Shown here: positions 35,470 to 44,553 of the stretch, piece after piece | Layout: every line of letters starts with the position of its first letter | Position numbering within the stretch: the stretch's first letter is position 1 | NCBI RefSeq assembly: GCF_000739575.1 | Contig: NZ_BBJO01000009.1 | Location: 1 to 64,000 of the forward strand | Length of the DNA stretch: 64,000 nucleotides | Reading direction: 5' to 3' | Source of the DNA: Halobellus rufus | GTDB lineage: Archaea > Halobacteriota > Halobacteria > Halobacteriales > Haloferacaceae | Translations under genes and position numbers: made by a program | The notes under the pieces: generated by a model | The model's input: the letters and a program-made list of their open reading frames with translations, nothing else | Databases searched by the model: none | Told to the model about the DNA's origin: nothing

Positions 35470-35606
35470 TGCCCGGGGGAACGACGCGCGTGCCGGTCCG
35501 GCTTCCGGGGACCGCCTCCGGTGCGCATCGCCGAAACACGCTCGTGGTTCTGGGCTACCTCTTGGGACTGACAGTCGTTCTCTGGACCGTCTCGTTGCTC
35601 CTGTGA
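35469..35606 (+). CDS. 45-residue membrane protein coupled to the stalk gene
   Basis: The ATG shares its A with the stop of the stalk gene (TGATG). The product is a basic N-terminus (MPGGTTRVPVRLPG) and one strong C-terminal helix, TLVVLGYLLGLTVVLWTVSL. A C-terminal single helix with a positive N-terminal side suggests a membrane anchor or small assembly factor. The overlap and conserved spacing style of the operon argue it is real. No family recognised. Confidence 0.6.
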   Translation: MPGGTTRVPVRLPGTASGAHRRNTLVVLGYLLGLTVVLWTVSLLL

Positions 35607-35679
35607 CCGTGGATCGCCTCCGAGAGCCCCGTTCGGGCTCGGCAACGACGTGACTCTCCGGAATCGAGTGAAAGAGGAG

Positions 35680-35752
35680 TAGTCCCACCAGGATTCGAAC
35701 CTGGGTCGAAGCCCCCAGAAGGCTTCAGGATTGGCCGCTACCCCATGGGACT
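35680..35752 (-). tRNA. tRNA-Gln (CTG anticodon)
   Basis: On the minus strand the sequence starts AGTCCCATGGGGTAGCGGCC and folds into a full cloverleaf: 7-bp acceptor AGTCCCA/TGGGACT, anticodon loop TTCTGGG (anticodon CTG), T-arm CCAGG-TTCGAAT-CCTGG and discriminator A. No intron. CCA is not encoded, as usual. It lies immediately after the exported-protein operon, on the opposite strand. Confidence 0.97.
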
Positions 35753-35833
35753 GTGCTGTCGTGCCGTCGACGCCGTTCGTCGACTGCGTGCCCGTTCGTA
35801 ACCCGCGGCTCCATATGAGTGTTGCGAAGTCCG

Positions 35834-36829
35834 TCACTCCCGGAGGCCGGCGTCGCTGCCGACGTTCGCGCTCTCGGTTGATTCGCCCCCTTCCCACAAC
35901 GAAGCGCGTTCTACGCTCGGCGTCCCGCGGACTCGGAGGGCCACGCTGGCCAGCGCGAAGGCGGCGATCCCCGCGACTCCGACCGGACTCGCGACGAGCT
36001 CCCGGCGAACGGGATCCGGTGCGACGGCGTACGCGAGTACGCTCCCGGCCGCGGCGTTGAACACGCCGTGGAGAAACCCGGCCGCCAGGGCGGATCTGGC
36101 GCGGACGACGACGTAGGTGTACACCGGCGAGAAGGCCACCGTCGCGACCGTCATCGCCGCGACGCCGACGACGGGGAACGAGGGGTAGTTGTAGCCGTCG
36201 AGAACGACCGGGGCGTGCCAGAGCCCCCACAGCACGCCGGTCGCACCGCTGGCCCGCCAGAACCCCAGCGGCGCGAGTTCCCAGAGGAGGTAGCCGCGCC
36301 AGCCGATCTCCTCTCCCAGCGCGAAGAGCGCGTTGACGGTCACCCCGGCTCCGACCACCAGCGCGAGGAGGGCGACGGTCCCCAGCGGACCGGCGGGCAG
36401 CGCGAGCCCCGGCGTCGGGTCGGCTGCGGCGTCGAACGTGATCCCGGGTACCGCGAGGCTGAGCGCGAGTGCGACCCCGATCAGCGCGAGCACGCTTCCG
36501 ACGGCGACGAGGTGCCAGCGAGCGCGTCCGCGTCGCACGCCGAGGTCGTGCGCCGACGCGTCGGTCGTGAGAACCACTACCCCCGCGGCGATAGCCGGCG
36601 TGAACATGTAGATCGGGGCAAGCGCGACGAGTCGGACGTCGGCCGCGGACGCGACCGCGACGAATCCGAGCGCGAGGACGACCAGCGCGCCGAGAAACCG
36701 AGCGAGTCGGTCGACGTCGACCTCGCTATGTTCCCGTCCTCGTTGGGGCGTTCTCGCGTCCGGTTGCTCCGCGTCGTCGTGTTCGGCGGGGTCGGCCGTA
36801 CCGACGGGGCCGGGCGTCTCGGAGGGCAT
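35834..36829 (-). CDS. CPBP family intramembrane metalloprotease
   Basis: Start set at MPSETPGPVGTADPAEHDDA (36829), giving 331 residues. About eight helices carry the CPBP (Abi) motifs: EEIGWRGYL, LWGLWHAP and FLHGVFNA, providing the Glu-Glu-Arg, His and His/Asn residues of the Rce1-type active site. Both termini are acidic and disordered. Targets in haloarchaea are unknown; relatives cleave prenylated proteins or bacteriocin-related peptides. Monocistronic. Confidence 0.85.
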   Translation of the reverse strand: MPSETPGPVGTADPAEHDDAEQPDARTPQRGREHSEVDVDRLARFLGALVVLALGFVAVASAADVRLVALAPIYMFTPAIAAGVVVLTTDASAHDLGVRRGRARWHLVAVGSVLALIGVALALSLAVPGITFDAAADPTPGLALPAGPLGTVALLALVVGAGVTVNALFALGEEIGWRGYLLWELAPLGFWRASGATGVLWGLWHAPVVLDGYNYPSFPVVGVAAMTVATVAFSPVYTYVVVRARSALAAGFLHGVFNAAAGSVLAYAVAPDPVRRELVASPVGVAGIAAFALASVALRVRGTPSVERASLWEGGESTESANVGSDAGLRE

Positions 36830-37009
36830 ATCGCTTCGAGTAATCGACACGAACGGACAAGAAACCACCTCCGGTCCCGCGGCTCACGGTGCAGAGGCGT
36901 CGCGCGGTCGCGATTCCGAGTCGGACCTCTCGTCCGCGATGGCCGCGTAGAGGGACGCTATCGTGCACAATCCACCACCTATTTATCCCACAGTTGACCA
37001 CATTCGTGT

Positions 37010-37588
37010 ATGTACATCGGCCGATTCGTGATCGTCGCGCCCGACTTCGGCGCGTACCGCGTCTCCTCTCGATCGTTCCCGAACCGTCGGATCGTCGACC
37101 GCAACGGTACGCTGACGGTCGCGCCGACGCCCGACGCGCCCGAGAACGACAACCCCTACGTCTCCTACAACTGCGTCCGGGAGGGCGGTGACGCGGTCGT
37201 CGTCGGCAACGGCTCCCACGTCGATCCGATCGCCGAGAAACTGGACCTGGGCTACCCCGCCCGCGACGCGCTCGCGTCGTCGCTGCTCGCGCTCGATTAC
37301 GAGAAGGACGACTACGACACCCCGCGCGTGGCGGGCGTCGTCGGCGAGGAGTCGTATATCGGGATCGTCCGCCGCGACGCGCTCCTCGTCGATGCCGTCG
37401 AGGAACCCACCCTCGTGGCGACCTACGAGGAGGACGAGCCAACGCCGGCCGACTTCGACGCCGACGCCGCTGACGGCCCGTCCGCCCTCGCTCGCGCGGC
37501 GTACGACCTGCCCTACGAGCACGCCGTCTGCGCTGCGGGCGTCACCTACGACGACGGCGACGTCGCCGTCGGCCTGTTCAACGGCTAA
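37010..37588 (+). CDS. purO: IMP cyclohydrolase, archaeal PurO type
   Basis: Closes the purine ring in the last step to IMP. 192 residues, typical length. The start [20 protein letters not shown] and the [10 protein letters not shown] and NPYVSYNC blocks are diagnostic of archaeal PurO, unrelated to bacterial PurH. It is followed after about 20 bp by a T5 run (37613-37617) that could end transcription. Confidence 0.93.
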   Translation: MYIGRFVIVAPDFGAYRVSSRSFPNRRIVDRNGTLTVAPTPDAPENDNPYVSYNCVREGGDAVVVGNGSHVDPIAEKLDLGYPARDALASSLLALDYEKDDYDTPRVAGVVGEESYIGIVRRDALLVDAVEEPTLVATYEEDEPTPADFDADAADGPSALARAAYDLPYEHAVCAAGVTYDDGDVAVGLFNG

Positions 37589-37641
37589 GGGCAGTCCACC
37601 TAGCCGCCCGCATTTTTGTCCTCCGAGCCGTACGCTCGCGT

Positions 37642-38349
37642 ATGCACGTCGCGGTGATCTCGGACGTCCACGCGAACAAGGTCGCGCTCGACGCCGTCTT
37701 CGACGACCTCGCCGCGTCGGGAGCCGACGGCGACGCTCCCGACGCGATCGTCTGCGCTGGCGACGTCGTCGGGTACAACCCCTGGCCGGCCGAGTGCGTC
37801 GCCGCGGTCCGCGAGCGGGAGATCCCCACGGTGATGGGCAATCACGACCGCGCGGTGTCGGCCGGGACCGCGTTCCGGTTCAACTCGATGGCCGCGGCGG
37901 GCGTCGAGTACGCTCGTGGGGAACTCGACGACGACGCGATCGAGTGGCTCTCCGCGCTGCCGGATGCGAGAACCGTCCTCGACGGGGCGATCAAACTGGT
38001 CCACGGCCATCCCGACGACCCCGACCGCTACACCTACCCCGAGGAGTTCTCGCCGTCGATGCTCGGCGAGGAGGACGTGCTCGTGCTGGGGCACACCCAC
38101 GTTCAGGGATACGAACGCTTCGAGGAGGGAGTCGTACTGAACCCCGGAAGCGTCGGACAGCCGCGCGACGGCGACCCGCGGGCCGCCTACGCCGTGGTCG
38201 ACCTCGACGACCTGTCGGTCGACGAGCGCCGCGTCGAGTACGACGTCGACGAGCGCCGCGTCGAGTACGACGTCGACGCCGTCGCGGACGCCGTCGAAGA
38301 CGCCGGGCTCCCGGAGCGGATCGGCCAGCGGCTCTACGAGGGTCGGTGA
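37642..38349 (+). CDS. Metallophosphoesterase, YfcE/MJ0936-like
   Basis: 235 residues with the calcineurin-like metal motifs in order: SDVHANKVAL, GDVVGYNP, GNHD, HGHPDD and GHTHVQG. It should hold two divalent metals and hydrolyse phosphodiesters; the physiological substrate is unknown. A 27-bp perfect tandem duplication (38218-38271) makes VDERRVEYD appear twice in a row near the C-terminus, outside the active site. Confidence 0.88.
   Translation: MHVAVISDVHANKVALDAVFDDLAASGADGDAPDAIVCAGDVVGYNPWPAECVAAVREREIPTVMGNHDRAVSAGTAFRFNSMAAAGVEYARGELDDDAIEWLSALPDARTVLDGAIKLVHGHPDDPDRYTYPEEFSPSMLGEEDVLVLGHTHVQGYERFEEGVVLNPGSVGQPRDGDPRAAYAVVDLDDLSVDERRVEYDVDERRVEYDVDAVADAVEDAGLPERIGQRLYEGR
38218..38271. 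repeat. 27-bp in-frame tandem duplication
   Basis: Two perfect copies of a unit beginning GTCGACGAGCGCCGCGTCGA lie side by side inside the phosphoesterase gene. Length 27 keeps the frame. The partial third copy that follows (GTCGAC) suggests replication slippage. Confidence 0.9.
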
Positions 38350-38377
38350 CGGGCGGAACGCTTCGACCGACGGACGC

Positions 38378-39556
38378 TCAGAACTCGTCTTGGACGATCT
38401 CGAGCGTCTCCTCGCGGTCGTCCCACGCGACGAAGATGGCCACGGAGGTCGCGGAGGTGATGACGTCGTGGATGTTGATCCCGGCCTCGGCGATCGGTTC
38501 GACGATGTCCTGGATCACGCCGGGGCGGTTCGGCAGTTCGCCGCCGGTGACGCGGATGACCGCGATGTCGTCGTCGACGGTGACCGACGAGAGCGTCTGG
38601 TCGTCGACGACCTTCTCGTGCAGCAGGTTCTCGGCCTCCTCGGCGCGGTCTTCGGCGACGTAGAACGTCACCGAGTCCATCCCGGACGCGACCGCGTCGA
38701 TGTTGATGTCGGCCTCCCGGAGCGCCTGCGAGAGGTCCGCGAGGATCCCGGGGCTGTTTCGGATCGCCCGCCCCGCGACGGTGACGCAGACGAGCGGCTC
38801 GTCCTGCATGTCGATGAGGTTCTCGAACTGCCCCTCGATGAGCGTCCCGCCGGTGAGCAAGTCGCCGTGCTGGTAGTGGACGACCCTGACGTCGAGGCCG
38901 TCGTCCTTGTACGACAACGCCGAGGGGGCGACCACTTCAGCGCCGCGGAACGAGAGGTTCCGCAGTTCGTCGACGGTGATCCGGCCGACGTTGCGCGCGC
39001 CCTCGACGACGCGCGGGTCGCCCGTCATGACGCCCTCGACGTCGGTGACGATCACGACCTCGTCGGCGTTCATATACCGACCGAGCATCACGGCGGTCGT
39101 GTCCGAGCCGCCGCGACCGAGCGTCGTGATCTCGCCGTCGAGGTTCTGCGCGAGGAAGCCGGTGATGACCGGGACGACGTGATCGAGATCCTCGGCGAGT
39201 TCGCCCGCCCGCCGCTGCGTCTCCTCGACGTTGACCTCGCCGAGGTCGTTCGCGATGACCGGCCAGTCGTCCGCGCCGGGTTCGACGAAGACGGCGTTGA
39301 CGCCGCGGGCGGCGAGGGCGGCCTTGAGCATCCGGACGCTCGTCCGCTCGCCCATCGAGACGATCTCCGCGCGGTCGCGGTCCTCGGCGTCGAACTCGAT
39401 CTCCTCGAGGAGTGCGTCGGTCGTGTTGCCCATCGCGCTCGCGACGACGGCGATCTCGTGACCCGCTTCGACCGCCGCGGCGATCGAGTCGGCGGCGCGG
39501 TTGATCCGATCGCCGCTCCCGAGCGACGTGCCGCCGAACTTGGCGACTACGCGCAC
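38378..39556 (-). CDS. lysC: Aspartate kinase with two ACT domains
   Basis: First step from aspartate to Lys, Thr and Met. 392 residues from a GTG start; KFGGTSLG at residues 6-13 and TLGRGGSDTTA are the catalytic and ATP sites. Two C-terminal ACT domains (about residues 260-330 and 340-392) include NSPGILADLSQAL and NRPGVIQDIVEPI, for feedback control by lysine or threonine. Convergent with the phosphoesterase gene. Confidence 0.93.
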   Translation of the reverse strand: MRVVAKFGGTSLGSGDRINRAADSIAAAVEAGHEIAVVASAMGNTTDALLEEIEFDAEDRDRAEIVSMGERTSVRMLKAALAARGVNAVFVEPGADDWPVIANDLGEVNVEETQRRAGELAEDLDHVVPVITGFLAQNLDGEITTLGRGGSDTTAVMLGRYMNADEVVIVTDVEGVMTGDPRVVEGARNVGRITVDELRNLSFRGAEVVAPSALSYKDDGLDVRVVHYQHGDLLTGGTLIEGQFENLIDMQDEPLVCVTVAGRAIRNSPGILADLSQALREADINIDAVASGMDSVTFYVAEDRAEEAENLLHEKVVDDQTLSSVTVDDDIAVIRVTGGELPNRPGVIQDIVEPIAEAGINIHDVITSATSVAIFVAWDDREETLEIVQDEF

Positions 39557-39807
39557 GGTCGGGCCTCCTGTCGTCGTACGGAACTGAACTGCGAGTGGTG
39601 CTCTGACATAGCCGTCCTTTGCCGGGGGGAGTGTAAAATCTTGTCTCCCGTCTCAACGGTTGCCGAGTTTCCTCGGCGGTATCGACCGAACGGGGACCCG
39701 TCTCCGGTTCAGTCCTCTCAGCGGTTCTTTCTTCCTGATCTGACTCGGCACGAACCGTGGCCGTGACCCCCGCCGCAGTTTAAGTCGCTGCCGCTCGAAG
39801 TGTGCGT

Positions 39808-40293
39808 ATGGACGTCGAGGTCCGAGACGCGGTCGAGGCGGACGCCGAGACGCTCGGGGCCATCGTCGACCTCCCGGCCGACGTGCTCCGCAACGTCGTC
39901 CACGACCGGACGGTCAGACTCGCGGTCTCGCCGGACCGCGATCCGGGGCCGAACGCGGACGTCGACGAGGCCGCCGAAACAGGTGGAACCGGCGAGGCCG
40001 CTTCCGCCGATGACGACTCCCCGACCGACGCCGTTCACGGGTTCGTCGCGTTCGACGTCGAGGACGGGACGGTCCACGTCACGCAGCTCGCCGGCGACGC
40101 CTCGGTCGCGGAGCGACTGCTCGCCGAACCGGTCCGCTTCGCGGTCAACGAGGGATTCGACGTCGCGCTCGTCGTTCCCGAGTCTGACAGCGACATCACG
40201 TCGGCGGCCGAAGCCGCGGGCTTCGAGACGGTCGGTCCCGGCCCGCAGTTCGGCGGCGAGCCGACGACGAAGTACCGGTTCTCCCCCGACTGA
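39808..40293 (+). CDS. GNAT-like acetyltransferase family protein
   Basis: Start taken at the ATG at 39808 (MDVEVRDAVEADAETLGAIV), giving 161 residues; a GTG two codons earlier is possible. The N-terminal pattern and the later VTQLAGDASVAERLLAEPVR suggest a GNAT fold, but the acetyl-CoA loop is divergent and an acidic insert (residues about 48-72) interrupts the domain. Enzymatic activity is uncertain. It converges with the PolD small-subunit gene. Confidence 0.6.
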   Translation: MDVEVRDAVEADAETLGAIVDLPADVLRNVVHDRTVRLAVSPDRDPGPNADVDEAAETGGTGEAASADDDSPTDAVHGFVAFDVEDGTVHVTQLAGDASVAERLLAEPVRFAVNEGFDVALVVPESDSDITSAAEAAGFETVGPGPQFGGEPTTKYRFSPD

Positions 40294-40323
40294 GCGGTTT
40301 CGACGCTCGCGCTCGCGTCCCGG

Positions 40324-42072
40324 TCAGACGAATTTCCGAACGGTCATATCGAGCGTGTCGAGGTCGAGGATCGGCGCGTAGCCGACGTCGGGGTCGATGT
40401 TGACGGACTTCTGGAAGTCGGTCTGGGCCTGCCAGCAGCCGGAGTTGACCGCGAGGACGTCGTGGTACTTCCCCCAGCCGAGCTTGTGCACGTGACCGGT
40501 GTGGAACACGTCGGGCACCTCCTCCATCACCAGATAGTCCTTCTCCTCGGGCGCGAGCCGCGTCTTCCCGCCGAACTGCGGCGCGACGTGGCGCTTCTTC
40601 AGGAGCTGGTACATCGCCTTGTGCGGGTCGTCGTAGCTCGCCTTATCGGCGGGTAGCTCCGCGATGACCTCGTCGAGGGAGACGCCGTGGTACATCAGCA
40701 CCTTCACGCCCTCGACGGTGACCAGCGACGGGTTCCCCGTGATTCGAGCGTCGTGGGCGCTCATGATGTCTCTGAGGTTCTCGTCGAAGCCGGGCTGCGG
40801 TTCCGCGAGGCGGACGGCGTCGTGGTTACCCGGGATCATCAGGATCTCTATGTCGCCGGGAACGTCCTTGAGGTGTTCCGAGAAGGTCTCGTACTGTTCG
40901 TAGATGTCGACGATGTCGAGTTCCTCGTCCTGGTTCGGATAGACGCCGACGCCCTCGACCATGTCGCCCGCGATGAGCAGGTACTCCACGGGCTCGGCCT
41001 CCTCTGTGTGGAGCCAGTCCGCGAAGCGCCCCCACGCGTCGGCGACGAACTCCTGGCTGCCGACGTGGACGTCGGAGACGAGCGCCGCCTGCACGTGTCT
41101 GTCCGCGGTGTTCGGCGTGTACGTCCGCGGCACGTCGGGGAAGTGCATCGAGTCGACGAACATGATCCCCGCGTCGTCGGAGAGCGTCCCCTCGACGGCG
41201 ATGCACTCGTCGAGCAGCAGTTCGTCGACCAGTCCGGCGAACTCCCGGTCTTTCATCACCAGACAGGGGAACGTCCCGGTCGTGTCCTCCAACTCGACGA
41301 GCCAGTGACCGCTCTTCGTCGAGCGGATGTCGTTGACGAGGCCGACCATCGCCGCGTCGGCCCCGCCGCTCATCGACTGGATGGCGGTCGCCGGCCGGTG
41401 GTTCACCCGCCCGCGGAGCTGTTTCGAGAGCTTCTCGTAGCGGTCCCGGAAGACCTTCACGAAGTCGCCGTACTCGCCGGTTCCGGTGCTCTGGCCGGTC
41501 ACGTCGCCGCTGACTTCCAGCGAGCGGAGCGATGGGTCGCGGCCGCCCGACTCGGTGGTCGGCTTCGTTTGCGACCCGGTCTCCGACGAAGCGGTTGTCT
41601 CTGGTTGGGTAGTTGCGTCCGGTTCGGTAGTTGTCTCTGGTTGAGGAGTTGCATCCGTTTCGGACGGGGCGACCGATCGAGAAGCGTTGTTCCGTTCGGT
41701 CGAATCACCGCCGCCCGACCCCTTCGCTTCTACTGGAGAATCTCTATCCGACACCTCTCCGTTTTTACCGGCGGAAGACGCGTCATCTCCAGTGGAAACG
41801 AGGGGGTCTGGCTGCTTCGGGAGGTCGCGCTCGTCGTCGACGCTCGCGGTCCCCGAGTCCGCGCCTGTCACGTCCGGCGGCGACTCCGCGAGCGCGCTTC
41901 GGACGTCTGCGGCCGTGATCCGGAGGGCCTCGTCGTCGACGAACTCGACGACGGTGTCGAGCGCCCGTCCGGGGGCATCGGTCCCCGCAATGAGCGTCAC
42001 GGCCTCCTGTTCGGCGTTGTATCCGCGGGCGGTGAGTTCCTGCACGATCCGAACCGGCGTCTCCAGAGGCAC
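40324..42072 (-). CDS. polB: DNA polymerase D small subunit (DP1)
   Basis: The proofreading subunit of the euryarchaeal replicative polymerase D. 582 residues from a GTG start. The C-terminal Mre11-like phosphoesterase has LIAGDMVEG, PGNHDAVR, YHGVSLDEV and HTGHVHKLG, so the nuclease site is intact. An OB-fold precedes it (about residues 245-325). Residues 70-190 are a long acidic linker with degenerate PETTTEPDATTQPETT repeats. It is divergent from the Sec11 gene, an arrangement I recall from other haloarchaea. Confidence 0.93.
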   Translation of the reverse strand: MPLETPVRIVQELTARGYNAEQEAVTLIAGTDAPGRALDTVVEFVDDEALRITAADVRSALAESPPDVTGADSGTASVDDERDLPKQPDPLVSTGDDASSAGKNGEVSDRDSPVEAKGSGGGDSTERNNASRSVAPSETDATPQPETTTEPDATTQPETTASSETGSQTKPTTESGGRDPSLRSLEVSGDVTGQSTGTGEYGDFVKVFRDRYEKLSKQLRGRVNHRPATAIQSMSGGADAAMVGLVNDIRSTKSGHWLVELEDTTGTFPCLVMKDREFAGLVDELLLDECIAVEGTLSDDAGIMFVDSMHFPDVPRTYTPNTADRHVQAALVSDVHVGSQEFVADAWGRFADWLHTEEAEPVEYLLIAGDMVEGVGVYPNQDEELDIVDIYEQYETFSEHLKDVPGDIEILMIPGNHDAVRLAEPQPGFDENLRDIMSAHDARITGNPSLVTVEGVKVLMYHGVSLDEVIAELPADKASYDDPHKAMYQLLKKRHVAPQFGGKTRLAPEEKDYLVMEEVPDVFHTGHVHKLGWGKYHDVLAVNSGCWQAQTDFQKSVNIDPDVGYAPILDLDTLDMTVRKFV

Positions 42073-42183
42073 ACTGGCTGCACGCGGCAGCGGAAGAAAA
42101 GCGTACTGAACGAGGTCGTCGCGGTCGACGCGTCGGCGGCCGGGTCAGAAGGTTGAAACGCGACCGCGAAGAATTCCCGGTAG

Positions 42184-43191
42184 ATGACGGACGAAGACGG
42201 GAACGCGCCCGATCGTCCGGACGACGAGCCGCACGACGAGGTGGCCCGGTCCGGTCGGGAGGACGTCGCCGACGACGAGGGAGTGCGGAACGGCGACCGC
42301 GCGGGCGCACCCTCGGGGTCGCCGGACAAAGACGCTGCAGCCGATGCACCGGACGCAGGCGAAGCGGGCGAAGCCGACGCAGCGGACGAAACGCCCGCAG
42401 CGGCCGGCACGCGCGACGACGACGACCCAGCGGCTGCAGCCGACGTCGCTCACCGCGACGCTGACGACGCGGACGAGCACGTCCCCGCCGGCGTCGCCGT
42501 CTCCCGGCAGCGCTCCGAGGGGCGACCCCGCCCAGAGCCCGGGACACGCGCGGCCGACCGCGACGTGAGTTTCCTCACGCGCTTTCGAACCGCCCAGAGC
42601 GGACCGCTTCTCTTCATCCGCGAGACGCTCTACAGCGCCCTCGCCGTCGTCGGCGTCGGTCTCCTGCTGTTCGCCATCAGCGGCGTCTGGCCGCCGATGG
42701 TGGCCGTCGAGAGCGGAAGTATGGAGCCCGAGATGTACCGCGGTGACCTCGTCTTCGTCACGGAGGAGCACCGCTTCACGCCGGATTACGCCTACGGCGA
42801 CACCGGCGTCGTGACGGTCGAGATCGGAACCGAAGCGGGCTACCGAAGCTTCGGCGGCAACGGTTCGGTCATCATCTACTCGCCGCCCGACCGCGCCGGA
42901 TCGCCGATCATCCACCGCGCGCACTTCCACGTCGAGGAGGGCGAGAACTGGTACGACCGAGCCGACCCGGCGTACATGCGCGCGGACAACTGCCAAGAGC
43001 TCCCCAACTGCCCGGCTCCGCACGCGGGGTTCATCACGAAGGGCGACGCCAACGGGCAGTACGATCAGGTGACGAGCGTCGCCGACACGGCGGGACCGAT
43101 CCGCCCCGAGTGGATCCGCGGCAGCGCGCGGCTCCGGATCCCGTATCTGGGCCACATCCGGCTCCAGTTGGCCGGGGCGCTGGCGGGCTGA
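42184..43191 (+). CDS. sec11: Signal peptidase I, Sec11 type
   Basis: 335 residues. A 130-residue acidic disordered N-terminus precedes one helix (about 148-168) and the catalytic domain: Ser179 in VESGSMEPEMYRGD, His244 in SPIIHRAHFH, and TKGDANGQYD. The Ser-His type active site is that of archaeal/ER signal peptidases. This is the general housekeeping enzyme, in contrast to the cluster-bound one at 33717. The long N-terminus is cytoplasmic by prediction. Confidence 0.92.
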   Translation: MTDEDGNAPDRPDDEPHDEVARSGREDVADDEGVRNGDRAGAPSGSPDKDAAADAPDAGEAGEADAADETPAAAGTRDDDDPAAAADVAHRDADDADEHVPAGVAVSRQRSEGRPRPEPGTRAADRDVSFLTRFRTAQSGPLLFIRETLYSALAVVGVGLLLFAISGVWPPMVAVESGSMEPEMYRGDLVFVTEEHRFTPDYAYGDTGVVTVEIGTEAGYRSFGGNGSVIIYSPPDRAGSPIIHRAHFHVEEGENWYDRADPAYMRADNCQELPNCPAPHAGFITKGDANGQYDQVTSVADTAGPIRPEWIRGSARLRIPYLGHIRLQLAGALAG

Positions 43192-43195
43192 GTAG

Positions 43196-43870
43196 CTAGT
43201 CGAGTTCGTCGAGCGCCGCGGCGGCCTCCCGCGCCGCGGAGAGGTGCTCTTTCGCGCGTCGCGGGTCGTCTGTCTCCTCGGCGAGCCGCGCGTGCCGCGT
43301 CAACGCGCCGAGCAGCGCCTCGCGGGCCCCGCGGCCGTCGACCGGAGCGGCCTCCGTCTCCGGCGTCGTCGACGGGCGGGCGTCCCGGACCGACGGTGGT
43401 TCGGCCCCGTCGTCGGCGACGTCGACACCGGACGCGACGTCTTCGGCGGACCGTCCGGGTTCGTCTGCGCCCGCTCGCGCCTCGGGTGACGGCTGTCGGC
43501 CGGGTGTCGACTGTTGGTCTGCCGTCGGTTGCTGATCCGCCGTCGACCGTTGGTCCGCCGCCGACTCCTCGCCCGCCTCCACCTGCCCGTCGTCTCCTTG
43601 GGCGCCGGCGTCGCTCTCGCCGGTGACGCGCTGACAACTCGGGCAGAACTCCTGGCCCTGATACCGGAAGATCGGCGACCCGCAGTCGTTGCAGTGGCGG
43701 TTGGTCATCGTCGCGCCCTTCAGCAGCAGTTCGCTCATCTGCTGGGTCTCCTTGCGGCGCTCCTCGTCTCGCTCGTACTTTTCGCGCAGTCGCTCCCGCT
43801 CCGCTTCCTCGTCGAAGTCGCTCACGTCCCGTTCCGACGCGACGGACCTCGAAAAATCCTCCGCTGCCAC
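43196..43870 (-). CDS. Sjogren/scleroderma autoantigen 1 family zinc-ribbon protein
   Basis: 224 residues from a GTG start. An N-terminal charged coil (about 20-45) leads to MSELLLKGATMTNRHCNDCG and CPSC, the autoantigen-1 zinc ribbon (residues about 47-82). A low-complexity acidic linker and a C-terminal helical tail follow. The archaeal function is unknown; the family is widespread in euryarchaea. It converges with sec11, with four bases between stops. Confidence 0.85.
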   Translation of the reverse strand: MAAEDFSRSVASERDVSDFDEEAERERLREKYERDEERRKETQQMSELLLKGATMTNRHCNDCGSPIFRYQGQEFCPSCQRVTGESDAGAQGDDGQVEAGEESAADQRSTADQQPTADQQSTPGRQPSPEARAGADEPGRSAEDVASGVDVADDGAEPPSVRDARPSTTPETEAAPVDGRGAREALLGALTRHARLAEETDDPRRAKEHLSAAREAAAALDELD

Positions 43871-43916
43871 CCGGACAGCCCGGCAGACCGCGCTAGCGCA
43901 CCGCGTTCGCGTACCG

Positions 43917-44441
43917 CTAGAGCAGCGTGTCCGCGTACAGGAACAGTCCCGCGAGCGCGACCTCGAATATCAGCGTTCCGACGGCCGACAGCGCGACGAA
44001 CTGCCGATCGTCCATCTCGGCGAAGCCCGCCGGGACGGTCAACATCCCGCGGGTGAAAAGCAGGGCGTTGCTCACGGGTACGACGACCGGACCCCACCGG
44101 TCGAACCAGCCGTCGAACCGATCGAGCTTCGACTCGTCGATGCGGAACCACGACTTCGAGAGGAGGTACTCGCGACCGCCGCGCTGGGCCACCTTGAACA
44201 GCGCGTACTGGCCGAGCGTGGCGCCGAGTACGGCGACGGCGAGCACGGGGATCAGCGCGTCGCCGCCGAGGAGCAGGAGCGATCCCGGGACGATCAGCTC
44301 GCTCGGCATGAAGTACATCAGCATCGCGCCTTCGAGCACGAAGACGCCGAAGAGCGCGAGGTAGGCCCACTCGGACTCGAGGAGGGCGGTGAGCCGAGGT
44401 GGCATCGCGTCCAGTTGGAGGACCACTTGGGGCACCTGCAT
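43917..44441 (-). CDS. DedA/VTT-domain membrane protein
   Basis: 174 residues from the ATG at 44441 (a GTG one codon earlier is possible). The VTT (SNARE-associated) domain is seen in EGAMLMYFMPSELIVPGSLL, GATLGQYALFKVAQRGG and FTRGMLTVPAGFAEM, the last holding the conserved Arg. DedA proteins move lipid carriers such as undecaprenyl phosphate or phospholipids across membranes; an analogous polyprenol role in archaea is inference. Confidence 0.82.
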   Translation of the reverse strand: MQVPQVVLQLDAMPPRLTALLESEWAYLALFGVFVLEGAMLMYFMPSELIVPGSLLLLGGDALIPVLAVAVLGATLGQYALFKVAQRGGREYLLSKSWFRIDESKLDRFDGWFDRWGPVVVPVSNALLFTRGMLTVPAGFAEMDDRQFVALSAVGTLIFEVALAGLFLYADTLL

Positions 44442-44553
44442 CACCTAGTTGTTCCGGCGAGATTCACAAACGTATTTCGTTCCCCTTCGTGGGTAGCGAC
44501 TCGCCCGCGATCACTCCGATGCGATTTTTTCCACCGGTCTCGAAGGGCCGCGT

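Noticed and set aside
26333..35760. The surface cluster as an integrative element bounded by tRNA-Gln
   Set aside because: No integrase and no second copy of the tRNA-Gln 3' end is seen at the far boundary; the minihelix at 29980 does not match tRNA-Gln.
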